DNA of 64,000 nucleotides, taken from contig NZ_JAFCKF010000001.1 of the NCBI RefSeq assembly GCF_018130545.1, positions 744,001 through 808,000 on the forward strand, read 5' to 3'. This DNA comes from Bradyrhizobium tropiciagri. GTDB lineage: Bacteria; Pseudomonadota; Alphaproteobacteria; Rhizobiales; Xanthobacteraceae. Every line of letters starts with the position of its first letter. Within the stretch, counting starts at the first letter, position 1. Positions 33,652 to 44,364 of the stretch are shown one piece after another. The translations under genes and the position numbers were made by a program. Under the pieces are notes generated by a model. It worked only from the letters and a program-made list of their open reading frames with translations, did not search any database and was not told where the DNA came from.

Positions 33652-34680
33652 TCAGCGCGGCAGCTTGGGAATCCCCGCCACCGGCGGGTTCGTGGCGGTC
33701 AGGGTTTGCAGGAAGGCGATCAGGTTCTTTTTCTCGTCCGCCGTCAGGGACAGCGGCTTGATATCGGGTGATCGGCTCGGCCGTTCGATCCCGCCTCTGT
33801 TGTAGAGCTCGATGACATCTTCCAGCGTCGCGACCGATCCGTCGTGCATGTAGGGCGCCCGGCGCGCGACATCGCGCAAGGTCGGGGTCTTGAACGCATA
33901 TTTCAGCTTCACCGAAGTCGGAAAGTAGCGGCCGCGGCCGATGTCGTGGCCCTTGGCGGTGCCGATATCCTGGAAGGATCCGTCGGAAAAGGACGGGCCG
34001 CTGTGGCAGGACGAACAACGTCCCTTGCCATTGAAGAGCTCGAAGCCCTGCTTGGCAGATGCGCTGATCGCGCTCTCATCACCCTTGATCCAGCGGTCGA
34101 ACGGCGCCTCGCCGGCCACGATGGAGCGCTCGAAGGTCGCAAGCGACTGCTCGATCCTCGGCCGCGTGATCGCGCCGTCGCCGAACGCGCGGGCAAACGC
34201 ATCGACATAGCCGGGGATCGCCGACAGACGCGCGATCAATTCCGGCTCGGTCATGTTCAGGTTCATCGGACTGAGGATCGGCCCGAACGCGACGGATTCG
34301 AGATCCCTGAACTTGCCGTCCCATCCCAGCGGCTCGAAGAAGGCCACGTCGATCAGCGTCGGCGAGCGGATCGGCAGCCCCTTCGGATCCTCGCCGATGG
34401 CGCGCGGAAGACCGTCGGCCCAGGACAGGCTCGGCTTGTGGCAGCTCGCACAGGCGTGCGTCTTCGACCGCGACAGCAGCGGATCGAAGAACAGCATCTG
34501 CCCAAGCGCGGATTTCGTCTCCGAATAGGGATTGCTGCTCGGGAAGGGAACGACGTCCGGCCGGCGATAGCTTGCACGAATTGCCGCAGGGTCGCGCGGC
34601 TCCGTCGCCGGGGTCAGGGCGAGCGACAGCCCGACCGGCAATATTGCTGCAAGCAAGGTCAGGCTGACCCAAAGCCTCAT
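33652..34680 (-). CDS. Di-heme cytochrome c peroxidase family protein
   Basis: A 342-aa periplasmic protein with signal peptide (residues 1-22). Two c-type heme motifs are visible: CASCH near residue 77, in CASCHKPSLSWADGL, and CSSCH near 222, in CSSCHSGPSFSDG. The MauG/CCP family layout continues with TPTLRDVARRAPYMHDGSVATLEDVIELYNRGG, where the Met can ligate heme. It reduces hydrogen peroxide or oxidises a protein partner. The neighbouring cupredoxin could be its electron donor. No mau genes are near. Confidence 0.93.
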   Translation of the reverse strand: MRLWVSLTLLAAILPVGLSLALTPATEPRDPAAIRASYRRPDVVPFPSSNPYSETKSALGQMLFFDPLLSRSKTHACASCHKPSLSWADGLPRAIGEDPKGLPIRSPTLIDVAFFEPLGWDGKFRDLESVAFGPILSPMNLNMTEPELIARLSAIPGYVDAFARAFGDGAITRPRIEQSLATFERSIVAGEAPFDRWIKGDESAISASAKQGFELFNGKGRCSSCHSGPSFSDGSFQDIGTAKGHDIGRGRYFPTSVKLKYAFKTPTLRDVARRAPYMHDGSVATLEDVIELYNRGGIERPSRSPDIKPLSLTADEKKNLIAFLQTLTATNPPVAGIPKLPR

Positions 34681-34867
34681 CGGGGTCCTCAGACGGTATC
34701 CTGCTCGGTATATGCCGAAGCATGTTCAACGAAGTTTTAACGGTGCGTTGCGGGTTATTACGGATGTCGCGCCAGGTCCCGGAGCGTTGCCGGCGTATTC
34801 CCATCAACGTGATTACGATCAATCCGTGCATCGACGGAGCGGCACAACCTGAGGCGGCCGCGCGCGG

Positions 34868-36544
34868 CTACTTCTTCGCCGGCCGCAGCGGCGCGGAGAA
34901 CTGCTCGGTGCGGTCGCGCTCGGTCATGTCGACGACGGTGTCCATCGGCGCGGTCAGCTCGTAGACGTAGGACACGTCGGTGAAGTAGCGCTTCGCGGTG
35001 CCGCCGAGCGCTTCCGGCGCGACGCGGTCGAGCAGGATCAGGCCGAAGTCGCTGTCCGCCCGCCGTGTCGCCTGGCTGGTGTTGAACTCTTCCCAGCGGA
35101 AATGGAACACCGCCTCCGCATCCTCGCCGACCACCTCCCAATTGGCGACGATATGCGGATGCTTGCCGACCAGCGACAGGCCCTCGTCGGAATGCGAGGC
35201 GAGCTCGAAGAACAGCAGCGACAGCGATTGCGCGGCACGGGCGCTGACGGTGATGTCGGGACCGTTCACCGCGATCCGGTCGGCATGCGGGATCGCGCGC
35301 GCTTCGAACAGGCCCTTCAGCTTGACGCCCTGCCACTGGCTCTCGCTGAGCAGCGTGACGACGTTCGACATCGCATGGATGCGGCCGATCAGAAGCTCGC
35401 GCGCGACGTCGATGTCGGCACCGTGCCGCAGCGTGCGGGTCACGATCGACTGGATCACCGCGAGGATGTTCTTGACCCGGTGGTTGAGCTCGTCGATCAC
35501 GGCGGTCAGCCGGCGCTCGAAGCCGATCCGAACCTCGATCTCGCGGCTGAGACGCAAATTGTTGTAGGCGACATAGCCGAACAGGCCGCAGACGATGCCG
35601 GTCAGCGCGAGGCCGATCGCCGCGACGATGGTCGCGGTCTGCTGCGCCCGCACCGTGGCGTTGCTCTTGGCGTAATAGTCGAGCGACCAGTCACGGCCGC
35701 CGAAGGTGACCGTGCGGACCATCGATGGCGTCGGACCGTCCTGGCGCACCGCGCGCGAGGTCACGATGCCCTGCTCATTGGCGGTGAACTCGTCGTTGGA
35801 ATCGCGCGGATCCTTCAGCGCCACCGCGAACAGCGAGGAATCATCGTTGGTCAGCATCAGCGACGACAGTTCATAGGAGAACGTGATGAAGCCGGCCGGC
35901 TCGGACGCCCCCTCCTGGAACACCGGCGCGGCGAGCACGACCCCGACCGGGCCGTTCAGCCGCAGCAGCGGTATCGGGTCCGAGGCCACCGGCTTGGCGT
36001 TGGCCATCGCCTTCATCAGCATCGGGCCGACCACGGAATGACGGTCGAAGGCGCGGCCCGGGATGCTCAGGGTCTCCGGATTGCGCGGTTCGACGTCCAT
36101 CAGCACATTGATCGGCTTGTCGAGCGCCTTGATGTCGAGCGCCTGGTCGTCGAAATCGCGGATCGAGGGATTGGTGAAGCCGGCGGCCTTCAGCTCCGCC
36201 TCGGCCGCCGAGAGCTCGTTCGGCTTGAGCCGCGCGATCCAGGCGGCGACGACGAAATCGGTCTTGAAGGCGTAGATCGCCGAGCGCAGCGGCTGCAGCA
36301 TGTTGGCCTTGACCATCGACGGCGTCCGGAACAGGCCCGAGGCCACCCGCGCCAGCAGCTCGCGCTCGGTCAGGCGGTCCTGCACCAGGCTGGCATGGAC
36401 GTCGATCGCCCGCGCCAGCGCGATGCCATCGATCGCGAGCTCCTGGTCGTGTACCCGATAGGCAGCAAGACCGGAGAGCAGGACTCCGATCAGCGCAATC
36501 AAGGCAACGATGAAGCCCAGTCGAACCACACGCTTACTCGGCAA
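34868..36544 (-). CDS. CHASE-domain HWE-type sensor histidine kinase with degenerate ATP site
   Basis: A 558-aa protein. TM1 lies at about 8-30 and TM2 at about 300-325; between them is a CHASE-like periplasmic sensor (RAFDRHSVVGPMLMKAMANAKPVASDPI). The phospho-accepting H-box DELNHRVKNILAVIQSI (about residue 352) is intact and of the HWE/HisKA_2 type, as is the WEE motif (FRWEEF). The N-box, normally HELATNA, reads FELASHS, so the key His and Asn are lost. ATP binding is doubtful. HWE kinases are known to feed PhyR, so a stress link is possible but unproven. Confidence 0.85.
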   Translation of the reverse strand: MPSKRVVRLGFIVALIALIGVLLSGLAAYRVHDQELAIDGIALARAIDVHASLVQDRLTERELLARVASGLFRTPSMVKANMLQPLRSAIYAFKTDFVVAAWIARLKPNELSAAEAELKAAGFTNPSIRDFDDQALDIKALDKPINVLMDVEPRNPETLSIPGRAFDRHSVVGPMLMKAMANAKPVASDPIPLLRLNGPVGVVLAAPVFQEGASEPAGFITFSYELSSLMLTNDDSSLFAVALKDPRDSNDEFTANEQGIVTSRAVRQDGPTPSMVRTVTFGGRDWSLDYYAKSNATVRAQQTATIVAAIGLALTGIVCGLFGYVAYNNLRLSREIEVRIGFERRLTAVIDELNHRVKNILAVIQSIVTRTLRHGADIDVARELLIGRIHAMSNVVTLLSESQWQGVKLKGLFEARAIPHADRIAVNGPDITVSARAAQSLSLLFFELASHSDEGLSLVGKHPHIVANWEVVGEDAEAVFHFRWEEFNTSQATRRADSDFGLILLDRVAPEALGGTAKRYFTDVSYVYELTAPMDTVVDMTERDRTEQFSAPLRPAKK

Positions 36545-36942
36545 TCAGGGGGTGGCGAAAGGGGACTGAAGACATCTGGCTTCTGCGGGGGCGGCGACAA
36601 TTCAGGATGCGAAGAACGCCAGCCGCAAAGGAATATGGAATAGCGATCATCGGTACGCAACAGGAGCCGGTCGGCAACATTAACGACGACGCCACCCGGC
36701 GGTCTTTGGCGGCGCCAGAGGTTGCTAATCGCCCAAGTTGGAAATTGTTCCGGCGATTGCGCAGCTTTTTTGCGGCGGGCCGACATCCAGCCAAGTGCCT
36801 CACCGTCATCCTGAGGAGCGCGCAGCGCGTCTCGAAGGATGAACGGCCCGGCTGGTGGTCGCCGTGCACCCTTCGAGGCTCGCTCCGCTCGCACCTCAGG
36901 GTGACGGGGAGACAGCCGGAGGCCCGCCACAATGATTAACGG
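36545..36942. other. 398-bp intergenic region between the histidine kinase and ureG
   Basis: No supported gene. The half nearest the kinase gene presumably contains its promoter. A palindromic repeat fills 36801-36906. A GGAAC near 36750 on the minus strand lacks a properly spaced CGTT. Confidence 0.4.
36801..36906. repeat. Dispersed palindromic repeat downstream of ureG
   Basis: CCGTCATCCTGAGG and CCTCAGGGTGACGG are inverted ends with one mismatch; CTCGAAGGATG and CACCCTTCGAG pair inside. It marks the 3' end of the long urea operon. Confidence 0.75.
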
Positions 36943-37602
36943 CTAGCTCGCCTTCGCCCCGGCCTTGCCCGCCTTCCCTGCCGCCGATGGCCGCAGGCCA
37001 CCCTTGGTCTCGATGAAGCTGATGATACGGTCGAGGCCGTCGCTCTTCTTCAGATTGGTCATCACGAAGGGCCGCTCGCCGCGCATCCGCCTGGCGTCGG
37101 TGTCCATCTTCTCGAGCGACGCACCGACATGGGGCGCGAGGTCGATCTTGTTGATCACCAGCAGGTCGGACCGCGTGATGCCGGGGCCGCCCTTGGAGGG
37201 AATCTTGTCGCCGGCGGCGACGTCGATGACGTAGATCGTGAGATCCGCCAATTCCGGCGAGAAGGTCGCGGCCAGATTGTCGCCGCCGGATTCGATCAGG
37301 ACCAGATCGAGATCGGGGAATTTGGCTCGCATGTCGGCGACCGCGGCGAGGTTCATCGAGGCGTCCTCGCGGATCGCGGTGTGCGGGCAACCGCCGGTCT
37401 CGACGCCGGCGATGCGGTCCGGCGTCAGCGAGCCGGACCGCACCAGAAACTCGGCGTCCCATTTGGTGTAGATGTCATTGGTGATCGCCGCGATGTCGTA
37501 GCGCTCGCGCATCGACTTGCAGAGCAGGTCCATCAGCGCGGTCTTGCCGGAGCCGACCGGACCGCCGACGCCGACCCGCAGCGGGCCGTGAGAAGTGGGC
37601 AT
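36943..37602 (-). CDS. ureG: Urease accessory GTPase UreG
   Basis: A 219-aa SIMIBI GTPase driving nickel delivery to urease together with UreD, UreF and UreE. The P-loop [17 protein letters not shown] lies at residues 12-28, with the metal-binding CPH in [18 protein letters not shown] (about residue 70), the [17 protein letters not shown] block and [13 protein letters not shown]. The C-terminal tail ([13 protein letters not shown]-like) is Ala/Lys/Gly-rich and slightly longer than usual. Last gene of the operon, separated from ureF by a repeat element. Confidence 0.97.
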   Translation of the reverse strand: MPTSHGPLRVGVGGPVGSGKTALMDLLCKSMRERYDIAAITNDIYTKWDAEFLVRSGSLTPDRIAGVETGGCPHTAIREDASMNLAAVADMRAKFPDLDLVLIESGGDNLAATFSPELADLTIYVIDVAAGDKIPSKGGPGITRSDLLVINKIDLAPHVGASLEKMDTDARRMRGERPFVMTNLKKSDGLDRIISFIETKGGLRPSAAGKAGKAGAKAS

Positions 37603-37622
37603 GTGAGAAGGCCTCTCTTATT

Positions 37623-37744
37623 GTCGTCCCTGCGAAAGCAGGGACCCATAACCACCGAATTCGATTGTTGCGACGCGCTGGGGCCCCAGCCCCGCATAAC
37701 CACACAAGCCTGTGGTTATGGGTCCCCGCTTTCGCGGGGACGAC
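37623..37744. repeat. Palindromic repeat inserted between ureF and ureG
   Basis: GTCGTCCCTGCGAAAGCAGGGAC and GTCCCCGCTTTCGCGGGGACGAC close both ends, with CCATAACCAC / GTGGTTATGG inverted further in. It lies inside an operon, so it forms a large hairpin in the mRNA and may lower or protect ureG expression. Confidence 0.8.
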
Positions 37745-37763
37745 AGCTGGGGAGAGCTGCGCC

Positions 37764-38495
37764 TCATGACCGGAACAGCCGAGTATACTGCGTCTCGTGA
37801 CGCAGGCTGGCGAGGTCGGCCCGAAACGTCGCGCTGCCGAGATCGTCGAGCGAGGCGGCATTGGCCCGCGCTGCGGTCGCGGCAACGACCGGCTCGAGAT
37901 CGGCCAGCACGCGCTGGCTGTCGGTCTGCCCGAGCGGGATCAGCCGGCTGCCTGCAGAAATCCAGTTCGAGACCACGGCATGCAGGAAGGCGTGCAGCGA
38001 CGGCGCCAGGTGGATGCCGTGCGCGGCGCTGACGATGCCGACCGCGACCGGATAGACGATCGGCCCGTCACAGGCCGCGACCATCGCGTCGAGACCGGGT
38101 GAATTCCAGGCGGCGCGGGCGATCTCGATGAAGGCGCGCCCCTGCGTCGTGGTCTCGAGCTGGCGCTCTCGTGACGGCACGAAGGCCGCAGCGAGTTCGG
38201 CGATCGCCTTCAGCCCGGCAGGATCAGGCTCCGACGCCGCGCGAAAACTCTGCGCCAAAAAGACCGCGTCACAAAATCCGCTGCCGTCGCTGAGCATCGC
38301 GGCCAGCCAGCCACGCAAGGATGCGGCATCGGCGATGTCGCCGGCCTCGACCGCCCATTCGATTCCGCTGGAATAGGCGAACGCGCCCACCGGAAAGGAC
38401 GGCGACAGCCACGTCATCAGCCGGTACAGCGCGGCCGCCTCGTCCTCCGCCATCCCGCCGCGTACCGCGGCGGGATCAGGCTCATTTGTGGTCAT
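37764..38495 (-). CDS. ureF: Urease accessory protein UreF
   Basis: A 243-aa helical protein that joins UreD and UreG in the nickel-insertion complex. Conserved blocks are [28 protein letters not shown] (about residue 27), [12 protein letters not shown] and the C-terminal [13 protein letters not shown] chose ATG 38495 (MTTNEPD), which overlaps the last 14 nt of ureE. A longer frame upstream is only the His-tail of ureE read in another frame, giving an artificial Met/Thr-rich stretch. Confidence 0.94.
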   Translation of the reverse strand: MTTNEPDPAAVRGGMAEDEAAALYRLMTWLSPSFPVGAFAYSSGIEWAVEAGDIADAASLRGWLAAMLSDGSGFCDAVFLAQSFRAASEPDPAGLKAIAELAAAFVPSRERQLETTTQGRAFIEIARAAWNSPGLDAMVAACDGPIVYPVAVGIVSAAHGIHLAPSLHAFLHAVVSNWISAGSRLIPLGQTDSQRVLADLEPVVAATAARANAASLDDLGSATFRADLASLRHETQYTRLFRS

Positions 38496-39096
38496 GAGCA
38501 TGGGAGTGGTCATGGTGATGATGGGCATGCTCGCAATGCTCATCATGGTGGTGGTGATCGTGGCCATGATCATGGTCATGCCCGTGATCATGGTGATGAC
38601 CATGATCTTGCGCATGGCTATGGGCGTGATCGTGGCCGGCATGAGCATGCGCCTCGGCATGCGCATGCTCGGCATAGGCGCCGCCCTCGGGATCGAACGG
38701 CGCCTCGATTTCGATGACGCGCGCCCCTAACCCCTTCACCATCGTCTCGATCACGTGATCCCTGCGGATGCGCAGGCCCTTCGGCATGATCTGCGTCGGC
38801 AGATGGCGATTGCCGAGATGCCAGGCGACGCGGATCAGGTGATGCGGATCGCTGCCGCGGATTTCCGCGAGCGGCTCGGGAGCTGCGACCACCTCGACGA
38901 GGCGGCCGTCCTCCAGCACCAGCGCATCGCCGCCGCGCAACGCGACCGCGTTCTCGAGATCAAGCAGGAATTCGAGACCGCGCGTTCCGGTCATCGCCAT
39001 CCGCCGCCGGTGCCGGTCGTCGAAATCGAGCACGACAGTGTCGGCTGCGGCTTCCTTGAAGCGATGCTGTCCCAGAACCTTGGTTGCGCGGATCAT
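38482..39096 (-). CDS. ureE: Urease accessory protein UreE with long His-rich tail
   Basis: A 204-aa nickel chaperone. Residues 1-75 are the peptide-binding domain; 76-140 the metal-binding domain with the conserved interface-His region ([14 protein letters not shown]). The last roughly 62 residues are an extreme His/Asp/Ala tail (about 31 His, one Cys in DEHCEH), far denser than in E. coli-type UreE, and should store many nickel ions. It overlaps ureF by 14 nt. The tail-coding DNA is a CAT/CAC repeat tract, likely to vary in length between strains. Confidence 0.95.
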   Translation of the reverse strand: MIRATKVLGQHRFKEAAADTVVLDFDDRHRRRMAMTGTRGLEFLLDLENAVALRGGDALVLEDGRLVEVVAAPEPLAEIRGSDPHHLIRVAWHLGNRHLPTQIMPKGLRIRRDHVIETMVKGLGARVIEIEAPFDPEGGAYAEHAHAEAHAHAGHDHAHSHAQDHGHHHDHGHDHDHGHDHHHHDEHCEHAHHHHDHSHAHDHK

Positions 39097-39103
39097 CGAT
39101 GCC

Positions 39104-39403
39104 TCAGAGCTTCTGAACCTTGCCGTCGCTGATGATCTCGATCACCGTCGGCCCGGTCTTCATGTCGGCGGAATATTCGCGCCACACCTTCATGTGCGGC
39201 GCCTTGCTGTGCGCAGTCAGGTCATCGCGGGTTTCCCAGCGCTCGACCACGACATACAGATTGGGATCATTGACGCTGACATGGCCCTCATAGGAGAGGC
39301 AGCCCTTCTCCTTGTGGGTCTCGACGATGCAGGCCTTGTGTCCCTTGATGAAGGCGTCCTTGTTCTCCGGCTTCATCGGTGTGGTCGCGATGACGTAAAT
39401 CAT
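39104..39403 (-). CDS. ABM-fold protein (antibiotic biosynthesis monooxygenase family), copy 1
   Basis: A 99-aa ferredoxin-like alpha+beta protein starting [21 protein letters not shown]. The ABM core shows [50 protein letters not shown]. Members are small dimeric oxygenases or quinone/aldehyde-handling proteins. It is seven nt from ureE and 25 nt from a second copy. Its place inside a urease operon is unexpected. Function unknown. Confidence 0.88.
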   Translation of the reverse strand: MIYVIATTPMKPENKDAFIKGHKACIVETHKEKGCLSYEGHVSVNDPNLYVVVERWETRDDLTAHSKAPHMKVWREYSADMKTGPTVIEIISDGKVQKL

Positions 39404-39427
39404 GATGTTTCTCCGTTCTTGTTCTTA

Positions 39428-39727
39428 TTATCGGACGTCGACCTTCTCGGGCGTGATCACCTCGATCTTCGGCGGCGCGGACATGCACTTCACCGCGACC
39501 CGGCCGAAGGTCTTCATGTGCTCGGCGGTGCGATGCGGCACCAGGGCGTCGGCATTTTCCCACTGCTCGACGAACACCATCTTGGCGTGATCGGTGACGC
39601 TCTCATGCAGATCGTAGGCGATGTTGCCGGGCTCCTTGCGGGTTTCCTTGATGCAGGCCGTCGCCGCAGCGATGAATTCGGCGCGGGTCTCGGGCTTGAT
39701 GGTCAGCGTGGCAACGACGTAAATCAC
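39428..39727 (-). CDS. ABM-fold protein, copy 2
   Basis: A 99-aa paralogue of the previous gene. The true start is GTG 39727 (VIYVVATLTIKPETRAEF), since GGGAGG lies just before it and it aligns with copy 1; an ATG 25 codons upstream is unsupported. The ABM core is CIKETRKEPGNIAYDLHESVTDHAKMVFVEQWENADALVPHRTAEHMKTFG. The C-terminus is slightly different (APPKIEVITPEKVDVR). It probably arose by tandem duplication. Confidence 0.88.
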   Translation of the reverse strand: MIYVVATLTIKPETRAEFIAAATACIKETRKEPGNIAYDLHESVTDHAKMVFVEQWENADALVPHRTAEHMKTFGRVAVKCMSAPPKIEVITPEKVDVR

Positions 39728-39837
39728 GGAAATTCCTCCCGGTTTTCTTTTCTGGTTGAGTCTTGTCTTGGCGCGTTTTCTTTCCGCGAGCCGGAAATCC
39801 ACTTCGCTCGAAAACGCTCAGGTTACCGGGGTGGGTT

Positions 39838-41553
<1,716 letters not shown>

Positions 41554-41554
41554 A

Positions 41555-42109
41555 TCAGCCCCCAGTTTCAGCCAGCTCGGCCTTGGCGCGCGCAACGGTG
41601 TCATCGAAAATGCGATCGAGCCGCGGATTAATGCCCCGGCAACCGGCAACGACCTTCTCGGCCCAGGCAGCGTAATCGGCGAGATCGTCGCGCTCATCCT
41701 TGCTCGGATGCGGCACGATCCGGGCGCCGATATTGCTGACCTTGTCGGCGGTCTTGATCAGTTTTGCGTCGGGCGATTTGTGTGGAGCGTCCTCGATCTG
41801 CCTGTGGCGGCGGACCGACTTCGGCAAACTCATGTCGTCGGTGCATTCGACGACGAGATCGGCAACGCGCGCGCTGAACTTCTCGGCGAGCTCCTCGCGC
41901 GTAGTCTCGGTATCCTCGATGGTGTCGTGCAGCCACCCGGCGGCGACCAGCTCGGCATCGGCGCCATCGGTCACCTGCGCGAGCAGGTTCGCAACCTCGG
42001 CGAGATGGTTGATGTAAGGCTCACTCCCCCGCCCCTTGCGCGCCATGCCGTTGTGACGGTGTGCGGCGAGCTCGGCGGCTTCGGAGACAAGGCGGAGTGC
42101 GGGAAGCAT
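41555..42109 (-). CDS. MESH1-like HD-domain (p)ppGpp hydrolase family protein
   Basis: A 184-aa metal-dependent hydrolase. The HD-site is [12 protein letters not shown] (about residue 59) with an upstream His in [12 protein letters not shown] and an Asn/His in [53 protein letters not shown] closely follows the MESH1/small alarmone hydrolase pattern. Known members cleave ppGpp, and MESH1 also NADPH. It lies five nt from ureB and one nt from ureC, firmly inside the urease operon. It may link alarmone level to nitrogen supply; that is inference. Confidence 0.88.
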   Translation of the reverse strand: MLPALRLVSEAAELAAHRHNGMARKGRGSEPYINHLAEVANLLAQVTDGADAELVAAGWLHDTIEDTETTREELAEKFSARVADLVVECTDDMSLPKSVRRHRQIEDAPHKSPDAKLIKTADKVSNIGARIVPHPSKDERDDLADYAAWAEKVVAGCRGINPRLDRIFDDTVARAKAELAETGG

Positions 42110-42114
42110 CGGGC

Positions 42115-42420
42115 CTACAGCTTCCCCTTCACCTCGGCGCGGAAGCCGTGGATCACGCGCTTGCCGGCTAACGCGACCAGCTGGACGTCGCGGGTCTGGC
42201 CGGGTTCGAAGCGGACGGCGGTGCCGGCGGCGATGTCGAGGCGCATGCCGCGGGCTTTCTTGCGGTCGAATTTCAGTGCCGGGTTGGTTTCGAAGAAATG
42301 ATAGTGCGAGCCGACCTGGATCGGACGGTCGCCGGTGTTGGCGACCGACAGCGTCACGGTCTTGCGGCCGGCATTGAGCTCGATCTCGCCGTCCTTGATG
42401 AAGAGTTCGCCGGGGATCAT
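42115..42420 (-). CDS. ureB: Urease subunit beta
   Basis: A 101-aa structural subunit of urease. [22 protein letters not shown] is the typical start; [39 protein letters not shown] is the conserved core. It is a separate gene from ureA, as in most proteobacteria. Nine nt separate it from ureA. Confidence 0.97.
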   Translation of the reverse strand: MIPGELFIKDGEIELNAGRKTVTLSVANTGDRPIQVGSHYHFFETNPALKFDRKKARGMRLDIAAGTAVRFEPGQTRDVQLVALAGKRVIHGFRAEVKGKL

Positions 42421-42429
42421 GTCGCGCTC

Positions 42430-42732
42430 CTATCGGATCGGCTCGTGCACGGTGACGAGCTTCGTGCCGTCGGGGAATGTCGCCTCGACCTGGATGTCGT
42501 GGATCATCTCCGGAATGCCATCCATCACCTGCGCGCGGGTCAGCACCTTGGCGCCCGCCTGCATCAGCTCGGCGACTGTGCGGCCGTCGCGCGCGCCCTC
42601 GACGATGAAATCGGTGATCAGCGCGATCGCCTCGGGGTGGTTCAGCTTGACGCCGCGCTCGAGCCGGCGGCGCGCCACCATGGCGGCCATCGAAACCAGG
42701 AGCTTGTCCTTTTCGCGGGGAGACAAATTCAT
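42430..42732 (-). CDS. ureA: Urease subunit gamma
   Basis: A 100-aa urease subunit: [39 protein letters not shown], then [13 protein letters not shown] and [20 protein letters not shown]-type end. Full length. It lies between ureD and ureB in the usual order. Confidence 0.97.
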   Translation of the reverse strand: MNLSPREKDKLLVSMAAMVARRRLERGVKLNHPEAIALITDFIVEGARDGRTVAELMQAGAKVLTRAQVMDGIPEMIHDIQVEATFPDGTKLVTVHEPIR

Positions 42733-42778
42733 GCGAGCACTCTGAAAGCGTTGAAAGGATTAGTTGAGCCACAGGCCT

Positions 42779-43615
42779 TTAGTTAAGCCAGAGTCTTGGC
42801 AGCGGGACGACGGAGGCGCGGCCGAGCACCGCCATCATGTCGGCGCGCAGCCGGGCCGCATCTTGGGCACAGAAGCGCACCATTGCAAAGCCATTCCAGG
42901 CGGAGATGCCGACTTCACCGCCGAAGCTGTCCGACGCCTCGCGGATGCGTTCGACCAGCGCCTCATCGCCCGGTACGATCAGCGCCGTGCCGATCGCGAT
43001 GCCACCACCCGCGATCGCGGGCCTCGCAAGCTTCTCGCCGATCTCGCCGTCGAGCCTGATGGTCTCGGCAAACACCAGCCTGCCGCCGCGCCGCATCCGC
43101 CAGCGGTCGACGAACTCGCCATGGCGCATGGTCTCGCCCATCGCGGCGCGGCCGAACACCACGATCTCGCAGAGCAGCAGCGAGGCGCTTTCGGCGAGCT
43201 CGATGTCGAAGGTGCGGTGGATGCGCGCGCGGTCGAACAGTATGGTTTCCTGCGGCAGCCAGGAGAGGTGCGCGCCGTCGGCGACCTTCAGTGCGATGTC
43301 GAGCCGCGCGGCGGCGCCGGGCGCCCGATAGATCTTCTCAGCGGCTGCCGTGGTCAGCGTCAGACGGGTCCCCTCACCGGCCGAGATCGCAACCTCGAAG
43401 CGGTCGCCGCCGGCAATCCCGCCGGCGGTGTTGACGAACATGGCAGAGAGGCCATCGTCCTCCGGCGACGGAAAGCGGACGCGCAAAGAGCCGGACTCAT
43501 GCAGGTCACCGCGGCGGGTCACGCCATCCTTGCGATGCACACCGAACCGGACAGCACCCTGGGCGCGGTTTGCCGCAAACGTCGCCGCTGCCGCGCTTGC
43601 GATCCCGCTCCGCAT
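42779..43615 (-). CDS. ureD: Urease accessory protein UreD
   Basis: A 278-aa scaffold for apo-urease during nickel insertion. Family blocks visible: FVNTAGGIAGGDRFEVAISAGEG (about residue 65), AEKIYRAPGAAARLDIALKVADGAHLSWLPQETILFDRARIHRTF and CEIVVFGRAAMGE. It is 50 nt after urtE and begins the ure part of the operon. The length is normal. Confidence 0.96.
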   Translation of the reverse strand: MRSGIASAAAATFAANRAQGAVRFGVHRKDGVTRRGDLHESGSLRVRFPSPEDDGLSAMFVNTAGGIAGGDRFEVAISAGEGTRLTLTTAAAEKIYRAPGAAARLDIALKVADGAHLSWLPQETILFDRARIHRTFDIELAESASLLLCEIVVFGRAAMGETMRHGEFVDRWRMRRGGRLVFAETIRLDGEIGEKLARPAIAGGGIAIGTALIVPGDEALVERIREASDSFGGEVGISAWNGFAMVRFCAQDAARLRADMMAVLGRASVVPLPRLWLN

Positions 43616-43665
43616 TCCCCCGACGCTCCCTTGCGCACGCCACGGAGGGCGGCGTCACATCCTGT

Positions 43666-44361
43666 TCACAGCGCCATCTGGCGGCTGATCTCGGCGGGAT
43701 CGAGGCTTGCGCGGTCGCAGGCATATTTCACCGCACCCCGGTCCATCACGGCAAAACTGTCGCCGAGTTCGCAGGCAAAGTCGAGATATTGTTCGACCAG
43801 CACGATGGCGATGCTGCCGAGGTTGCGCAAATAGGAGATGGCGCGGCCGATATCCTTGATGATCGAAGGCTGGATGCCCTCGGTCGGCTCGTCGAGCAGC
43901 AGGAGCTTCGGCCGCATCACCAGCGCGCGGCCGATCGCAAGCTGCTGCTGCTGGCCGCCGGAGAGGTCGCCGCCGCGGCGGCCCAGCATGGTCTCCAGCA
44001 CCGGAAACAGCGAGAACACGTCATCGGGGATGTTGCGGTCCTCGCGCTTCAACGGACCGAAGCCGGTCTTCAGATTCTCTTCCACCGTCAGCAGCGGGAA
44101 TATCTCGCGGCCCTGCGGCACGAAGCCGATGCCGCGCCGCGCCCGCTCATAGGGCTTCAGCGCGGTGATGTCCTTGCCGTCGAAATTGATCGCGCCGGAG
44201 GCGATCGGATACTGGCCGACCATGGCGCGCAGCAGCGAGGTCTTGCCGACGCCGTTGCGGCCCAGCACGCAGGTGACCTTGCCCGGCTCGGCGGTCAGCG
44301 AGACGCCGCGCAGTGCCTGCGCAGCGCCGTAATAGAGATTGATGTTGTCGACCTTCAGCAT
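43666..44361 (-). CDS. urtE: Urea ABC transporter ATPase UrtE
   Basis: A 231-aa ATPase of the LivF type powering urea import with UrtD. Walker A GRNGVGKTS (about residue 34), the signature LSGGQQQQLAIGRAL and Walker B LLLLDEPTEGIQPS are all intact. Three nt follow urtD. The linked ure genes fix the substrate as urea rather than branched amino acids. Confidence 0.96.
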   Translation of the reverse strand: MLKVDNINLYYGAAQALRGVSLTAEPGKVTCVLGRNGVGKTSLLRAMVGQYPIASGAINFDGKDITALKPYERARRGIGFVPQGREIFPLLTVEENLKTGFGPLKREDRNIPDDVFSLFPVLETMLGRRGGDLSGGQQQQLAIGRALVMRPKLLLLDEPTEGIQPSIIKDIGRAISYLRNLGSIAIVLVEQYLDFACELGDSFAVMDRGAVKYACDRASLDPAEISRQMAL

Positions 44362-44364
44362 CGC

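Noticed and set aside
36740-36760. Minus-strand GGAAC upstream of the histidine kinase region
   Set aside because: It reads towards the kinase gene but the spacing to CGAT is 15 nt and the -10 does not match.
38496-38675. Met/Thr/Ile-rich N-terminal extension of UreF
   Set aside because: It is the UreE His-tract read in another frame; UreF proteins start near MTTNEPD.
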